Origin: Gottfriedia acidiceleris
GTDB taxonomy: Bacteria > Bacillota > Bacilli > Bacillales > Bacillaceae_G
Reading direction: 5' to 3'
Assembly: GCF_004138285.1 (NCBI RefSeq)
Contig: NZ_SCFN01000003.1
Span: 186,001 to 250,000 of the forward strand
DNA length: 64,000 nt
The notes under the pieces were generated by a model. That model did no database searches. It saw only the letters and a program-made list of their open reading frames with translations, and was not told the DNA's origin. The translations under genes and the position numbers were made by a program. This document shows, piece by piece, positions 27,668 through 35,249 of this stretch (within the stretch, counting starts at the first letter, position 1; each line of letters begins with the position of its first letter).

Positions 27668-28450
27668 GTGGAAGATCTAGTGCAACAGCTCAAAAAATTA
27701 GGTTTTAACGAATATGAAGCCAAATCTTATGTATCACTCGTTAAACAAGGTCCCGTTACAGCCTACCAAGTTAGCAAGGATTCGGGTATACCAAGAGCAC
27801 GTATTTACGATGTGTTAGGTAATCTTGTTGAAAAAGGAATTGTCTTGAAAGAGGAAATAAATGACACGGCACGATATTCACCTCTGCCCGTTGAAATCTT
27901 TTTACAGAAGGCCCAATCAGAGTGGCAATCTACATATTCGGTAATAAGTGACTCTTTAAAAGGTCTAGAAGCTTTTGGTGAAAAAATGGACAACCGTGTA
28001 ATTACTTTAAAGGACTATAAAACGATTATTAACTATTGTGAGACGTTAATAAAAAAAGCAGAAAAACGGATTGTGATTTCAATGTGGGACGAAATGTATG
28101 AGGTTTTGAAAAAGGAACTGGTTTATGCGACTAAAAAAGCAACCATACAAGGAATTACTCTACACGTCGAAAATCCAATTGGAAAACTAGAAAGTCATCG
28201 CATTACACCATTTACTGAGACCAAGTCTACAGATCATTGGTTTATTTTATCGATCGATTCTAAAGAGATGATTTATGGACCATCAATTGAGGAGCGTAGT
28301 GTTGCTTTTTATACAAATGATCCAGTTCATATTTACTTATTAGAGGACTATATATGGCATGATGTACTAGTGAATAGACTTGTTCGACGTAGCCAAGACG
28401 ACTTAGAGAAATGGATTACTTCTGAGCGAAGAGCCTTTTTCATGGAATAA
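27668..28450 (+). CDS. TrmB-type transcriptional regulator
   Basis: 260 residues. Residues 1-80 are a winged helix with the TrmB N-terminal motif LKKLGFNEYEAKSYVSLVKQGPVTAYQVSKDSGIPRARIYDVL. The C-terminal part (about 110-245) is the PLD-like TrmB effector domain. GTG start with AGGAG 10 bases upstream. Archaeal TrmB proteins sense sugars; bacillar members are poorly studied. The divergent TauE/SafE exporter is the likely target. Confidence 0.85.
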   Translation: MEDLVQQLKKLGFNEYEAKSYVSLVKQGPVTAYQVSKDSGIPRARIYDVLGNLVEKGIVLKEEINDTARYSPLPVEIFLQKAQSEWQSTYSVISDSLKGLEAFGEKMDNRVITLKDYKTIINYCETLIKKAEKRIVISMWDEMYEVLKKELVYATKKATIQGITLHVENPIGKLESHRITPFTETKSTDHWFILSIDSKEMIYGPSIEERSVAFYTNDPVHIYLLEDYIWHDVLVNRLVRRSQDDLEKWITSERRAFFME

Positions 28451-28477
28451 TAAGCAAATTCAAAGAACAAATAAAAT

Positions 28478-28509
28478 AAAGCATAAGTATCTTAATGATC
28501 TTATGCTTT
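28478..28509 (+). terminator. Terminator of the TrmB-type gene
   Basis: A 10-bp stem AAAGCATAAG/CTTATGCTTT with a 12-base loop, followed by GTTTC. It may also serve as part of the end of the MATE gene. Confidence 0.65.
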
Positions 28510-28623
28510 GTTTCAGTCTATTGACTGATATCCCAAATTTTGTTAATAACCCTTTTAAAAGGTTTGAATAAAATTGAAATTTTAATACTGACAATTCCTT
28601 AATGCAATTGGATTAAGAACTGA

Positions 28624-29997
28624 TTATTGAGCTAGGCTGCTATCTGGCATTTTCTTAAGTTTTCTTAAGTAAGGAATCATTAGAATAGCACCCATAACGA
28701 ATGTAATCCCCTCAGTTAGTGTTAAAGACCAAATTATGCCATTTAATCCATAAAAATGATGTAAGATGATGACAACTGGTATGAAAAGAACACCTTGTGT
28801 AATTGACATTATTCCTGTTGAAAGCCCTTCACCAGACGCTTGGAAGATGCTAGTGAATAAACCGGTAAATCCGTTAAATACAGATGAAATAAGTTGAGCT
28901 GTTAAGATTAGTGCTCCAATACTTAACACGGCTGAATCAATTGTAAATAAACCGAGTACTTGAATTTTAAAAATATATACAATTCCACCAAATATAATTG
29001 AGATTCCGCCAATCCATAATGTTAACTCTTTTAATGTTTCATATAGGCGCGGTTTATTTTTTCCACCGAAGTTATAAGCAATTAAAGAAATAGCCCCTAT
29101 AAATAAGCCCATCGTAATAAACTCTGGGAGTTGTGCAATTCTTACTGCAATTCCAAAACTTGCTACAACATGCTCGCCGTATTCAATGGAATAATTGTTT
29201 AATAGTAAAGTTGTAACAATCATAAATGACATTTTAAATAACTCTGGAACACCGACTTTATAGATTTCTAATTGATCGATTATTGATACTTTCCAATGCT
29301 TTAAGAAACCTCTTAAAGTTTCACTTTTTCTATCTAAAAACCAAATGTAGTATATGCTTGCCGCAATATTTGCTAAAACCATAGAAAGAGCAGCACCCAT
29401 TACATGAAGGTTTAAAACTAAAATGAATAACACGTCAAATATGATGCTAAAAATAACACTAATAAACATTCCATACATCGATTCTTTTGCTGCACCCTCA
29501 GAACGCACAATTTGTTCTAATGCAAAGTTCAAAATAAATGCAAAGCCACCAATAAAAAGCGTGATAGTATATTGTTTTGTATAAAGCAATGTTGTAGCGT
29601 CCGCTCCCAACAAATGAACAATTGGACTAACAAATAGTAAAGCAATTACTGCAATAATCAAGCCACATATAATACTCATATAAAATGCATAACCTGCTAC
29701 AGATTTCCCTTTCTGAAGATTTCCTTCACCTAAGAGACGAGTAACAAAAGTTCCTGCACCAACCCCAAATACATTCCCAATCGCCATTAGCACCGTAAAG
29801 ATCGGTAAGCCTAATGTAATGGCGCTTAACATCGCAGTATCATGAACTAAACCGATAAAAAATACGTTTATTAAGTTATAGATTGTACCAGCAGAAATCC
29901 CAATCATCATTGGAATACATAAACGAGCTAACGATTTTCGTATCGGTGCTTCTTTTAAATAATAAATATTAGATTGATCCACTACAAATTCTTCCAT
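28624..29997 (-). CDS. MATE family multidrug efflux transporter
   Basis: 457 residues with 12 hydrophobic segments in two homologous halves; the N-terminal half contains PMMIGISAGTIYNLINVFFIG and the second SEGAAKESMYG, typical of the MepA-like subgroup. It would export cationic drugs using Na+ or H+. SD GGGAGG. It is the second gene after a MarR regulator, 130 bp apart, and both promoters carry the same palindromic operator, so drug-inducible expression is likely. Confidence 0.9.
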   Translation of the reverse strand: MEEFVVDQSNIYYLKEAPIRKSLARLCIPMMIGISAGTIYNLINVFFIGLVHDTAMLSAITLGLPIFTVLMAIGNVFGVGAGTFVTRLLGEGNLQKGKSVAGYAFYMSIICGLIIAVIALLFVSPIVHLLGADATTLLYTKQYTITLFIGGFAFILNFALEQIVRSEGAAKESMYGMFISVIFSIIFDVLFILVLNLHVMGAALSMVLANIAASIYYIWFLDRKSETLRGFLKHWKVSIIDQLEIYKVGVPELFKMSFMIVTTLLLNNYSIEYGEHVVASFGIAVRIAQLPEFITMGLFIGAISLIAYNFGGKNKPRLYETLKELTLWIGGISIIFGGIVYIFKIQVLGLFTIDSAVLSIGALILTAQLISSVFNGFTGLFTSIFQASGEGLSTGIMSITQGVLFIPVVIILHHFYGLNGIIWSLTLTEGITFVMGAILMIPYLRKLKKMPDSSLAQ

Positions 29998-30067
29998 TTT
30001 ATTCCATCCTCCCGAATCTTAATCTTTTTTATTTTGGTTTAAGATCATAATTTTTGTTTATTTATAA

Positions 30068-30094
30068 TTAGAATTCTAACTTTTAGACTTCTAA
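30068..30094. promoter_or_regulatory. Tandem MarR-type operators before the MATE gene
   Basis: TTAGAATTCTAA (30068-30079) is a perfect palindrome and TTAGACTTCTAA (30083-30094) a near copy, 15 bp centre to centre. The same sequence occurs around the marR promoter. Confidence 0.75.
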
Positions 30095-30129
30095 CAATTT
30101 GACAATACGACCCTAATGGCCGTAGTCAC

Positions 30130-30558
30130 TTAAAGGTTCGAATCAATCTTTTTCAATAGGCGTAAAAATTCATTTTTTTCTTCTTCAGTCAATGGCTCTG
30201 TTAATCGTGATTCCATTGCCAAAAACATATCATCAATCTGATTAACGATTTCTTTACCTTTTTCTAATACGAAGATTTGTTTCTGACGTTCGTTATCAGC
30301 TTGAATTTTTCTACCAATGTATCCATTCTTTTCAAGTCCTTGAAGCATGCTGGTTATACTTGCACCTCTTCGATTAAATGCATCTGCTAAATCCTTTTGA
30401 ATTAAACCTCGATCCTGATGCTCAGCAATATAACTGATCATCCTACCTTGTTGTGGATTTACTTCAAGTTCTTTCGTACGATACGACAATTGATCTCGTA
30501 CCTTATGCATAATGGTACTAAGAAGTCTTGTATAAGGTGTATCAATCAAATCGTTCAC
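30130..30558 (-). CDS. MarR family transcriptional regulator
   Basis: 142 residues with the MarR winged helix: recognition region DLADAFNRRGASITSMLQGLEKNGYIGRKI near 57-86 and wing NERQKQIFVLEKGKE. SD GGAGGTG. It is probably an autorepressor and a repressor of the adjacent MATE pump. The MepR-MepA pair of Staphylococcus aureus is the closest known arrangement. Confidence 0.9.
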   Translation of the reverse strand: MNDLIDTPYTRLLSTIMHKVRDQLSYRTKELEVNPQQGRMISYIAEHQDRGLIQKDLADAFNRRGASITSMLQGLEKNGYIGRKIQADNERQKQIFVLEKGKEIVNQIDDMFLAMESRLTEPLTEEEKNEFLRLLKKIDSNL

Positions 30559-30568
30559 CTCCGAATAA

Positions 30569-30580
30569 TTAGATTTCTAA
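30569..30580. promoter_or_regulatory. MarR-type operator overlapping the marR transcript start
   Basis: TTAGATTTCTAA, the same palindrome (TTAGANNTCTAA), just downstream of the predicted start of transcription and 11 bases upstream of the marR ATG. Confidence 0.7.
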
Positions 30581-30592
30581 CTGTCTGAAACA

Positions 30593-30621
30593 AATATAAC
30601 TCGGTGGGAGATCTATGTCAA
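30593..30621 (-). promoter_or_regulatory. Promoter of the marR-MATE unit
   Basis: TTGACA (30616-30621) and TATATT (30593-30598) are 17 bases apart on the minus strand. Confidence 0.75.
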
Positions 30622-30629
30622 TCAAAAAG

Positions 30630-30656
30630 ATAGAATTCTAACAATTAGATTTTAAA
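30630..30656. promoter_or_regulatory. Tandem MarR-type operators upstream of the marR -35
   Basis: ATAGAATTCTAA (30630-30641) and TTAGATTTTAAA (30645-30656), again 15 bp centre to centre, as in the MATE promoter. This copy is more degenerate. Confidence 0.6.
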
Positions 30657-30980
30657 CTTTTAGGGATTTGTCATACTTCAAATTGATTGTTAAAATCGTT
30701 TATTAAACCCACTAAAAGATTTCCCGTGTCATTTGACCTGTATTTTTGCCAGTCCAAATTTATTAACTAAAGAAAGAACAACTACTATTTATAGCTCTAG
30801 ATATAGGTTTTTTTAACCAAAACAATAATATGAACTAAGTCTTAAACCTATAATCTTGTAGAACTATAGCTTTCAATTAACAAAGGGTATCATTACCCAA
30901 TAGATTCCCAAGTTTAAATTGTCATGTTCTTCCTAGAAGGTTGGTTGGCTAACAATGACTAAATAAAAATATAATAAAAT

Positions 30981-31101
30981 AAAGAGCAGTAAATCTCTAC
31001 TATAATACGTAGAAAGGTTCTAAGTATTATAATGAGGATACTGCCCTTTATGATTAATTAACCAACAGTAGTAGAAAAGTAAAACTTCCTGCTGGTTTTT
31101 T
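30981..31101 (+). other. Long imperfect hairpin followed by plus-strand terminator, no gene
   Basis: AAAGAGCAGTA (30981-30991) pairs with TACTGCCCTTT (31039-31049), with inner ATAATAC/GTATTAT pairs. It is followed by AACCAACAG/CTGCTGGTT (31060-31097) ending in T6 in the plus direction. No plus-strand gene lies upstream. The rest of the gap (30657-30980) shows only an 8-bp inverted repeat ATAGGTTT/AAACCTAT. The unit could be a small RNA or a mobile repeat. Confidence 0.4.
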
Positions 31102-31104
31102 CCA

Positions 31105-32451
31105 TTATACGAATAAACTTAGTAAAAGAATAAAGACCAATCCGCAAACGGAAATTATTGTTTCTAGTAATGTCCAAGTTAAGAAAGTTTCTTTCATACT
31201 TAACCCAAAATATTCTTTAAACATCCAGAAGCCTGCGTCATTAACGTGTGAAGCGATTAAACTACCAGCTCCAGTTGCTAGAACAACTAAAGCTAAGTTA
31301 GCGTCAGAATGACCTAACATTGGAATAACTAAACCAGAAGTGGTTAAAGCTGCGACAGTAGCAGAACCAAGGGAAATTCGTAGGATCGCTGCAATAATCC
31401 AAGCAAGTAAAATCGGTGACATTGAAGTTCCTTTGAATAATTCAGCTACATAATCACCAACACCGCCATCAATTAACACTTGTTTGAAGGCACCGCCGCC
31501 TCCGATGATTAAGAGCATCATCCCAATATGTGTAATTGCAGTTGTACAAGAGTTCATAACTTCTTTGATTGGTATTTTTCTAGCCAATCCCATTGTATAA
31601 ATCGCAACTAATAATGAAATTACCATTGCAGTACCAGCATTACCAATAAATCGGATCGCTACTAGTAGGCTATTATCATCAAATCCAATTGTTTTTTGCA
31701 GTAAATTAACAATTGTCGCAAATGACATTAAAATAACAGGAAGTAATGCAGTAAAAACACTGATTCCAAAACCAGGAGTTTCTTCAAGTTTAAATATTTT
31801 TTGTTCACCTAAAGATGCAATATTACCCGTTTTTGTGAAGGATGCAGGTACTAGCTTTTTAGCAAGCTTTGTAAATAAAGGACCTGCGATAAAAACAGTT
31901 GGTAAAGCAATAATAAATCCGTAAAGTAATACTTCACCAAGATTTGCATGATATTCACCAGCGATTACAGTCGGACCTGGATGTGGCGGTAAGAAACCAT
32001 GTGTAACAGATAGTGCAGCCGCCATTGGAATACCTAAATATAAAATAGAAACTTTTAATTGTTTTGATATAGCAAATACAATCGGAATCAATAATACTAA
32101 TCCTACTTCGAAGAATAGAGCGACACCGATAATGAATGAAGCAGCAACAACTGCCCATTGAATATTTTTTTCACCGAATTTGTTAACAAGAGTCATCGCA
32201 ATACGTTGTGCGCCACCAGAATCTGCGATCAACTTACCAAGCATTGCACCAAGTCCGAAGATTAATGCTAAATGACCAAGTGTTCCGCCTAACCCAGTTT
32301 CAATGGTAGTGCCAATATTGTCTGGTTTCATTCCAAGTGCTAAAGCAACTCCAAATGAAACAATAATTAATGAAAGAAAAGTATTTAATTTTAACTTCAT
32401 GATTAAAACAAGTAATGCTATTATTCCGATTGCTACTATAACTAGTGGCAT
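31105..32451 (-). CDS. gntP: Gluconate permease
   Basis: 448 residues, GntP family (H+/gluconate symporter) with 12 or more hydrophobic segments. Recognisable motifs are FGLGAMLGKLIADSGGAQRIA, LPPHPGPTVIAGEYHANLGE and the C-terminal ASHVNDAGFWMFKEYFGLS. Third gene of gntR-gntK-gntP, 19 bases after gntK. B. subtilis has gntZ (6-phosphogluconate dehydrogenase) next; here no gntZ follows. Confidence 0.95.
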   Translation of the reverse strand: MPLVIVAIGIIALLVLIMKLKLNTFLSLIIVSFGVALALGMKPDNIGTTIETGLGGTLGHLALIFGLGAMLGKLIADSGGAQRIAMTLVNKFGEKNIQWAVVAASFIIGVALFFEVGLVLLIPIVFAISKQLKVSILYLGIPMAAALSVTHGFLPPHPGPTVIAGEYHANLGEVLLYGFIIALPTVFIAGPLFTKLAKKLVPASFTKTGNIASLGEQKIFKLEETPGFGISVFTALLPVILMSFATIVNLLQKTIGFDDNSLLVAIRFIGNAGTAMVISLLVAIYTMGLARKIPIKEVMNSCTTAITHIGMMLLIIGGGGAFKQVLIDGGVGDYVAELFKGTSMSPILLAWIIAAILRISLGSATVAALTTSGLVIPMLGHSDANLALVVLATGAGSLIASHVNDAGFWMFKEYFGLSMKETFLTWTLLETIISVCGLVFILLLSLFV

Positions 32452-32470
32452 GGAAATCCCCCCCGAAAAT

Positions 32471-34015
32471 CTATTTATTTTTATTAATTAATCCTCTTTG
32501 ATAATTAGCAATCCGCTTATAATCTTTTTCTAATACTCTCGATAGGCTAATAAAGATTGGCAATAATTCTCGATATTCTCTTACTGCCTCTTCATTCGGA
32601 GTATGTTTGTGAGTATTACCGACCATTTCTGATACTACTTCAAAGGATTCTATTTTTCCTGTTGCATAAAGACCTAAAATACAAGCACCAAGACAAGAAC
32701 TTTCATAGCTTTCTGGTACAACTACATCTAAATCAAAAATATCCGACATCATCTGACGCCATACATTTGATCTCGCGAACCCTCCAGTTGCTTGGATTTT
32801 AGATACCGGTCCATCCATACATTCAATTAAAGCTAAAAATACAGTGTATAAGTTGTATATAACACCTTCAAGTGCAGAGCGAATCATATGCTCCTTCTTA
32901 TGTGCCATCGTTAAGCCGAAAAAGGATCCTCGAACATCAGGGTTCCATAATGGTGCACGTTCACCCGCTAAATAAGGATGGAATAACAAGCCATCTGCTC
33001 CAGGTCTTACACTTTCGGCAATTTTTGTTAATACTTCATATGGATCAATCCCTAATCTTTTTGCAGTTTCAACCTCCGAAGCCGCAAATTCATCACGAAT
33101 CCAGCGAAAAACCATTCCGCCATTGTTCACTGGCCCACCGATGACCCAATGTTTTTCCGTTAATGCGTAGCAAAATATTCGTCCTTTTTCGTCAGTTTGT
33201 GGTTGATCAATAATGGTTCGAATTGCCCCACTTGTCCCGATTGTGACTGCAATTTCTCCTTTTCGAATCGCATTCACACCAAGATTAGAAAGTACGCCAT
33301 CACTTGCACCAACTACAAAAGGAGTTTGTGGATCAATACCCATTTGTCTAGCTAACTCAGAATTACAGTTTGTAAAAATCTCCGTAGTAGGTACTAGTCT
33401 AGATAGTTGATCAGTTGTAATCCCTGCTATCTGTAAAGCTCCCTCATCCCAATCTAATGTTTTAAGATTCATCATACCCATGGCTGAAGCAAGCGAATGA
33501 TCTACAACATATTGGTCAAAGAATTTTTTAAATACATATTCTTTAATCCCAATATATTTTTTCGCTTTTTGTGCGATCTCTGGTCGTTCATTTACTATCC
33601 ATGTTATCTTGCTTAAAGGTGACATTGGATGTATCGGAGTTCCTGTCCGTTTGTATACTTCGTGACCATTTAATTCATCTTTAATTTTATGAGTCCAAAA
33701 CTCACTTCGATTATCTGCCCATGTAATACAAGGCGTTAATGGTTGATCATTTTCATCCATGACAATTAGACTGTGCATTGCACTACTAAAAGAAATAAAT
33801 AATATCTCTTTTTGAGGATGTTGTTTCATTATTTTAGAAATTGCTTGTACTAAAGCTGTAAAGATCTCTTCTGGGTCTTGTTCAGCTGTTGAAATATCAG
33901 GTGTATAGAGTGGGTATCCGATATTCTCTTGCTGAATGACTTCACCTGTTTCAGTAAATAAAACGGCTTTTGTGCTTGTGGTACCGATGTCTAACCCTAA
34001 CATATAGTTTGTCAT
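32471..34015 (-). CDS. gntK: Gluconokinase (FGGY family)
   Basis: 514 residues. N-terminal MLGLDIGTTSTKAVLF is the phosphate-1 loop of FGGY kinases; ATP-binding GATGGFARSNVWRQMMSDIF and catalytic-region VGASDGVLSNLG are present. It phosphorylates gluconate to 6-phosphogluconate. The start at 34015 shares one base with the gntR stop (TAATG), with AAAGGAG about 13 bases upstream inside gntR, indicating translational coupling. An open frame to 34060 overlaps gntR and is not likely to be used. Confidence 0.95.
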   Translation of the reverse strand: MTNYMLGLDIGTTSTKAVLFTETGEVIQQENIGYPLYTPDISTAEQDPEEIFTALVQAISKIMKQHPQKEILFISFSSAMHSLIVMDENDQPLTPCITWADNRSEFWTHKIKDELNGHEVYKRTGTPIHPMSPLSKITWIVNERPEIAQKAKKYIGIKEYVFKKFFDQYVVDHSLASAMGMMNLKTLDWDEGALQIAGITTDQLSRLVPTTEIFTNCNSELARQMGIDPQTPFVVGASDGVLSNLGVNAIRKGEIAVTIGTSGAIRTIIDQPQTDEKGRIFCYALTEKHWVIGGPVNNGGMVFRWIRDEFAASEVETAKRLGIDPYEVLTKIAESVRPGADGLLFHPYLAGERAPLWNPDVRGSFFGLTMAHKKEHMIRSALEGVIYNLYTVFLALIECMDGPVSKIQATGGFARSNVWRQMMSDIFDLDVVVPESYESSCLGACILGLYATGKIESFEVVSEMVGNTHKHTPNEEAVREYRELLPIFISLSRVLEKDYKRIANYQRGLINKNK

Positions 34016-34740
34016 TATTCTTGTTCTACTCCTTTTGAAAACATTTGTTGGGATCTCCAAAGATCCTCTACTTTTCCTTGAACATCATCAAAGTTTTGAT
34101 GCAAAGATTGAATCATAAGGTCTCTATTCTTCGTACCAATTGCATCAATATATAATTGATGATTTTCCACTATTCGTTGAAAGTCTTCGTATTTTTCCTT
34201 AAACCGTACTCGCATTGATAAAAGTATAAACGCTTCCATTACTGGTTTTGCATTATTCCAGATCATCAAAATGTATGAATGATCAATCGCTCGAATAATC
34301 GTTTCATGGAATAATACATCTTGAAATGAAAACTCATCGGCATCTTGATATTTAATTGCAATTTTCATCATTTCAAGAATTTTACTTAGTTCCATAACCA
34401 ATTCTTTCGTGTCTAATTTTACCAACCGTTCAAATACAAATGTTTCGATTAGTAATCGCACATCATATATTTCTTCTATTTCTTTTTCAGTTAATCCAAT
34501 AACAACTGCACCCATTCTTTCTAAACGAATCAGATTTTCAGATGCTAAAGTTTTTAATGCCTCTCTAATAGGAGAACGACTCACATTGAAATCGGCAGCC
34601 AATTTATTTTCTGATAACTTGGTACCGCTTTCAATTTGACCAGAAATTATCTGCATCCTTAATTCATATGTTACACGATCACCAGCTGAAGCTTTTGATA
34701 GCCATTTTTCCGGATAAAGATATTGCTTTAATTCTGACAT
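34015..34740 (-). CDS. gntR: Gluconate operon repressor, GntR family (FadR/FCD subfamily)
   Basis: 241 residues: N-terminal winged helix (ISGQIESGTKLSENKLAADFNVSRSPIREALKTL near 32-65) and an all-helical FCD effector domain (DVRLLIETFVFERL onward) with His ligands at DVLFHETIIRAIDH. It should release DNA on binding gluconate. It is the first gene of the operon and lies directly behind the operator 34767-34784, so it represses its own operon. Confidence 0.95.
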   Translation of the reverse strand: MSELKQYLYPEKWLSKASAGDRVTYELRMQIISGQIESGTKLSENKLAADFNVSRSPIREALKTLASENLIRLERMGAVVIGLTEKEIEEIYDVRLLIETFVFERLVKLDTKELVMELSKILEMMKIAIKYQDADEFSFQDVLFHETIIRAIDHSYILMIWNNAKPVMEAFILLSMRVRFKEKYEDFQRIVENHQLYIDAIGTKNRDLMIQSLHQNFDDVQGKVEDLWRSQQMFSKGVEQE

Positions 34741-34766
34741 AAGTTCACCTTCATTTCCATACGAGT

Positions 34767-34784
34767 ATACTTGTATACAAGTAT
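34767..34784. promoter_or_regulatory. GntR operator
   Basis: ATACTTGTATACAAGTAT is a perfect 18-bp palindrome, identical as far as I recall to the B. subtilis gnt operator. It begins just inside the -10 element, so GntR binding would block RNA polymerase. Confidence 0.9.
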
Positions 34785-34811
34785 TATAAAATCATAATTT
34801 AAAAAATGCAA
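34783..34811 (-). promoter_or_regulatory. gnt operon promoter
   Basis: TTGCAT (34806-34811) and TATAAT (34783-34788) are 17 bases apart on the minus strand. Confidence 0.85.
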
Positions 34812-34820
34812 GCGCTTTTA
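34807..34820. promoter_or_regulatory. cre-like site overlapping the gnt -35
   Basis: TGCAAGCGCTTTTA differs at two defined positions from the cre consensus, on either strand. It covers the -35 box, a position where CcpA would repress. Confidence 0.55.
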
Positions 34821-35008
34821 ATTCAAATTACTCTACTGTGTAATAGATTTTGAATATCATGAACAATTTATTACAACAAGTTTTTTTAATACGACGCTAC
34901 CGCCAAATAAGAATTCCTAGTAATTATTTGTGGCTATTCCCAGTTTAGGATTCCTATAACATCAATAGATTAGAGCAATAGAAATGACTATGTAGTGCTT
35001 TTAGAAAT

Positions 35009-35050
35009 AAAAAAAGAACATGAAGAATAAAATCATCATGTTCTTTTTTT
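35009..35050. terminator. Symmetric terminator-like hairpin in the gntR upstream gap
   Basis: A perfect 14-bp stem AAAAAAGAACATGA/TCATGTTCTTTTTT with a T8 tail on the plus strand and A/T symmetry in the other direction. The flanking genes gntR and the peptidase are both on the minus strand, so it would be a second terminator for the peptidase transcript or the end of an unseen plus-strand RNA. The rest of 34821-35204 shows nothing else. Confidence 0.6.
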
Positions 35051-35204
35051 ATAAATAATTTAGCTGCCTATTTCCCCACATATTTCCACATAAATTGAGG
35101 TATTCTTGAAAAGCTATTTAACATGTTTACTGCACCCTTTAAAGTATTTTCTTCATTAGCTATTAGACGTGAATTTAAGATTGACTCTTAATTTCTCTCT
35201 TTAA

Positions 35205-35236
35205 CAAAAACGACAGCCTCCAATATTTGGAGACTG
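35205..35236 (-). terminator. Terminator of the S53 peptidase gene
   Basis: CAGTCTCCAA pairs with TTGGAGGCTG (one G-U) and a TCGTTTTTG tail, 14 bases after the stop codon. Confidence 0.8.
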
Positions 35237-35249
35237 CTGATTTATTATT

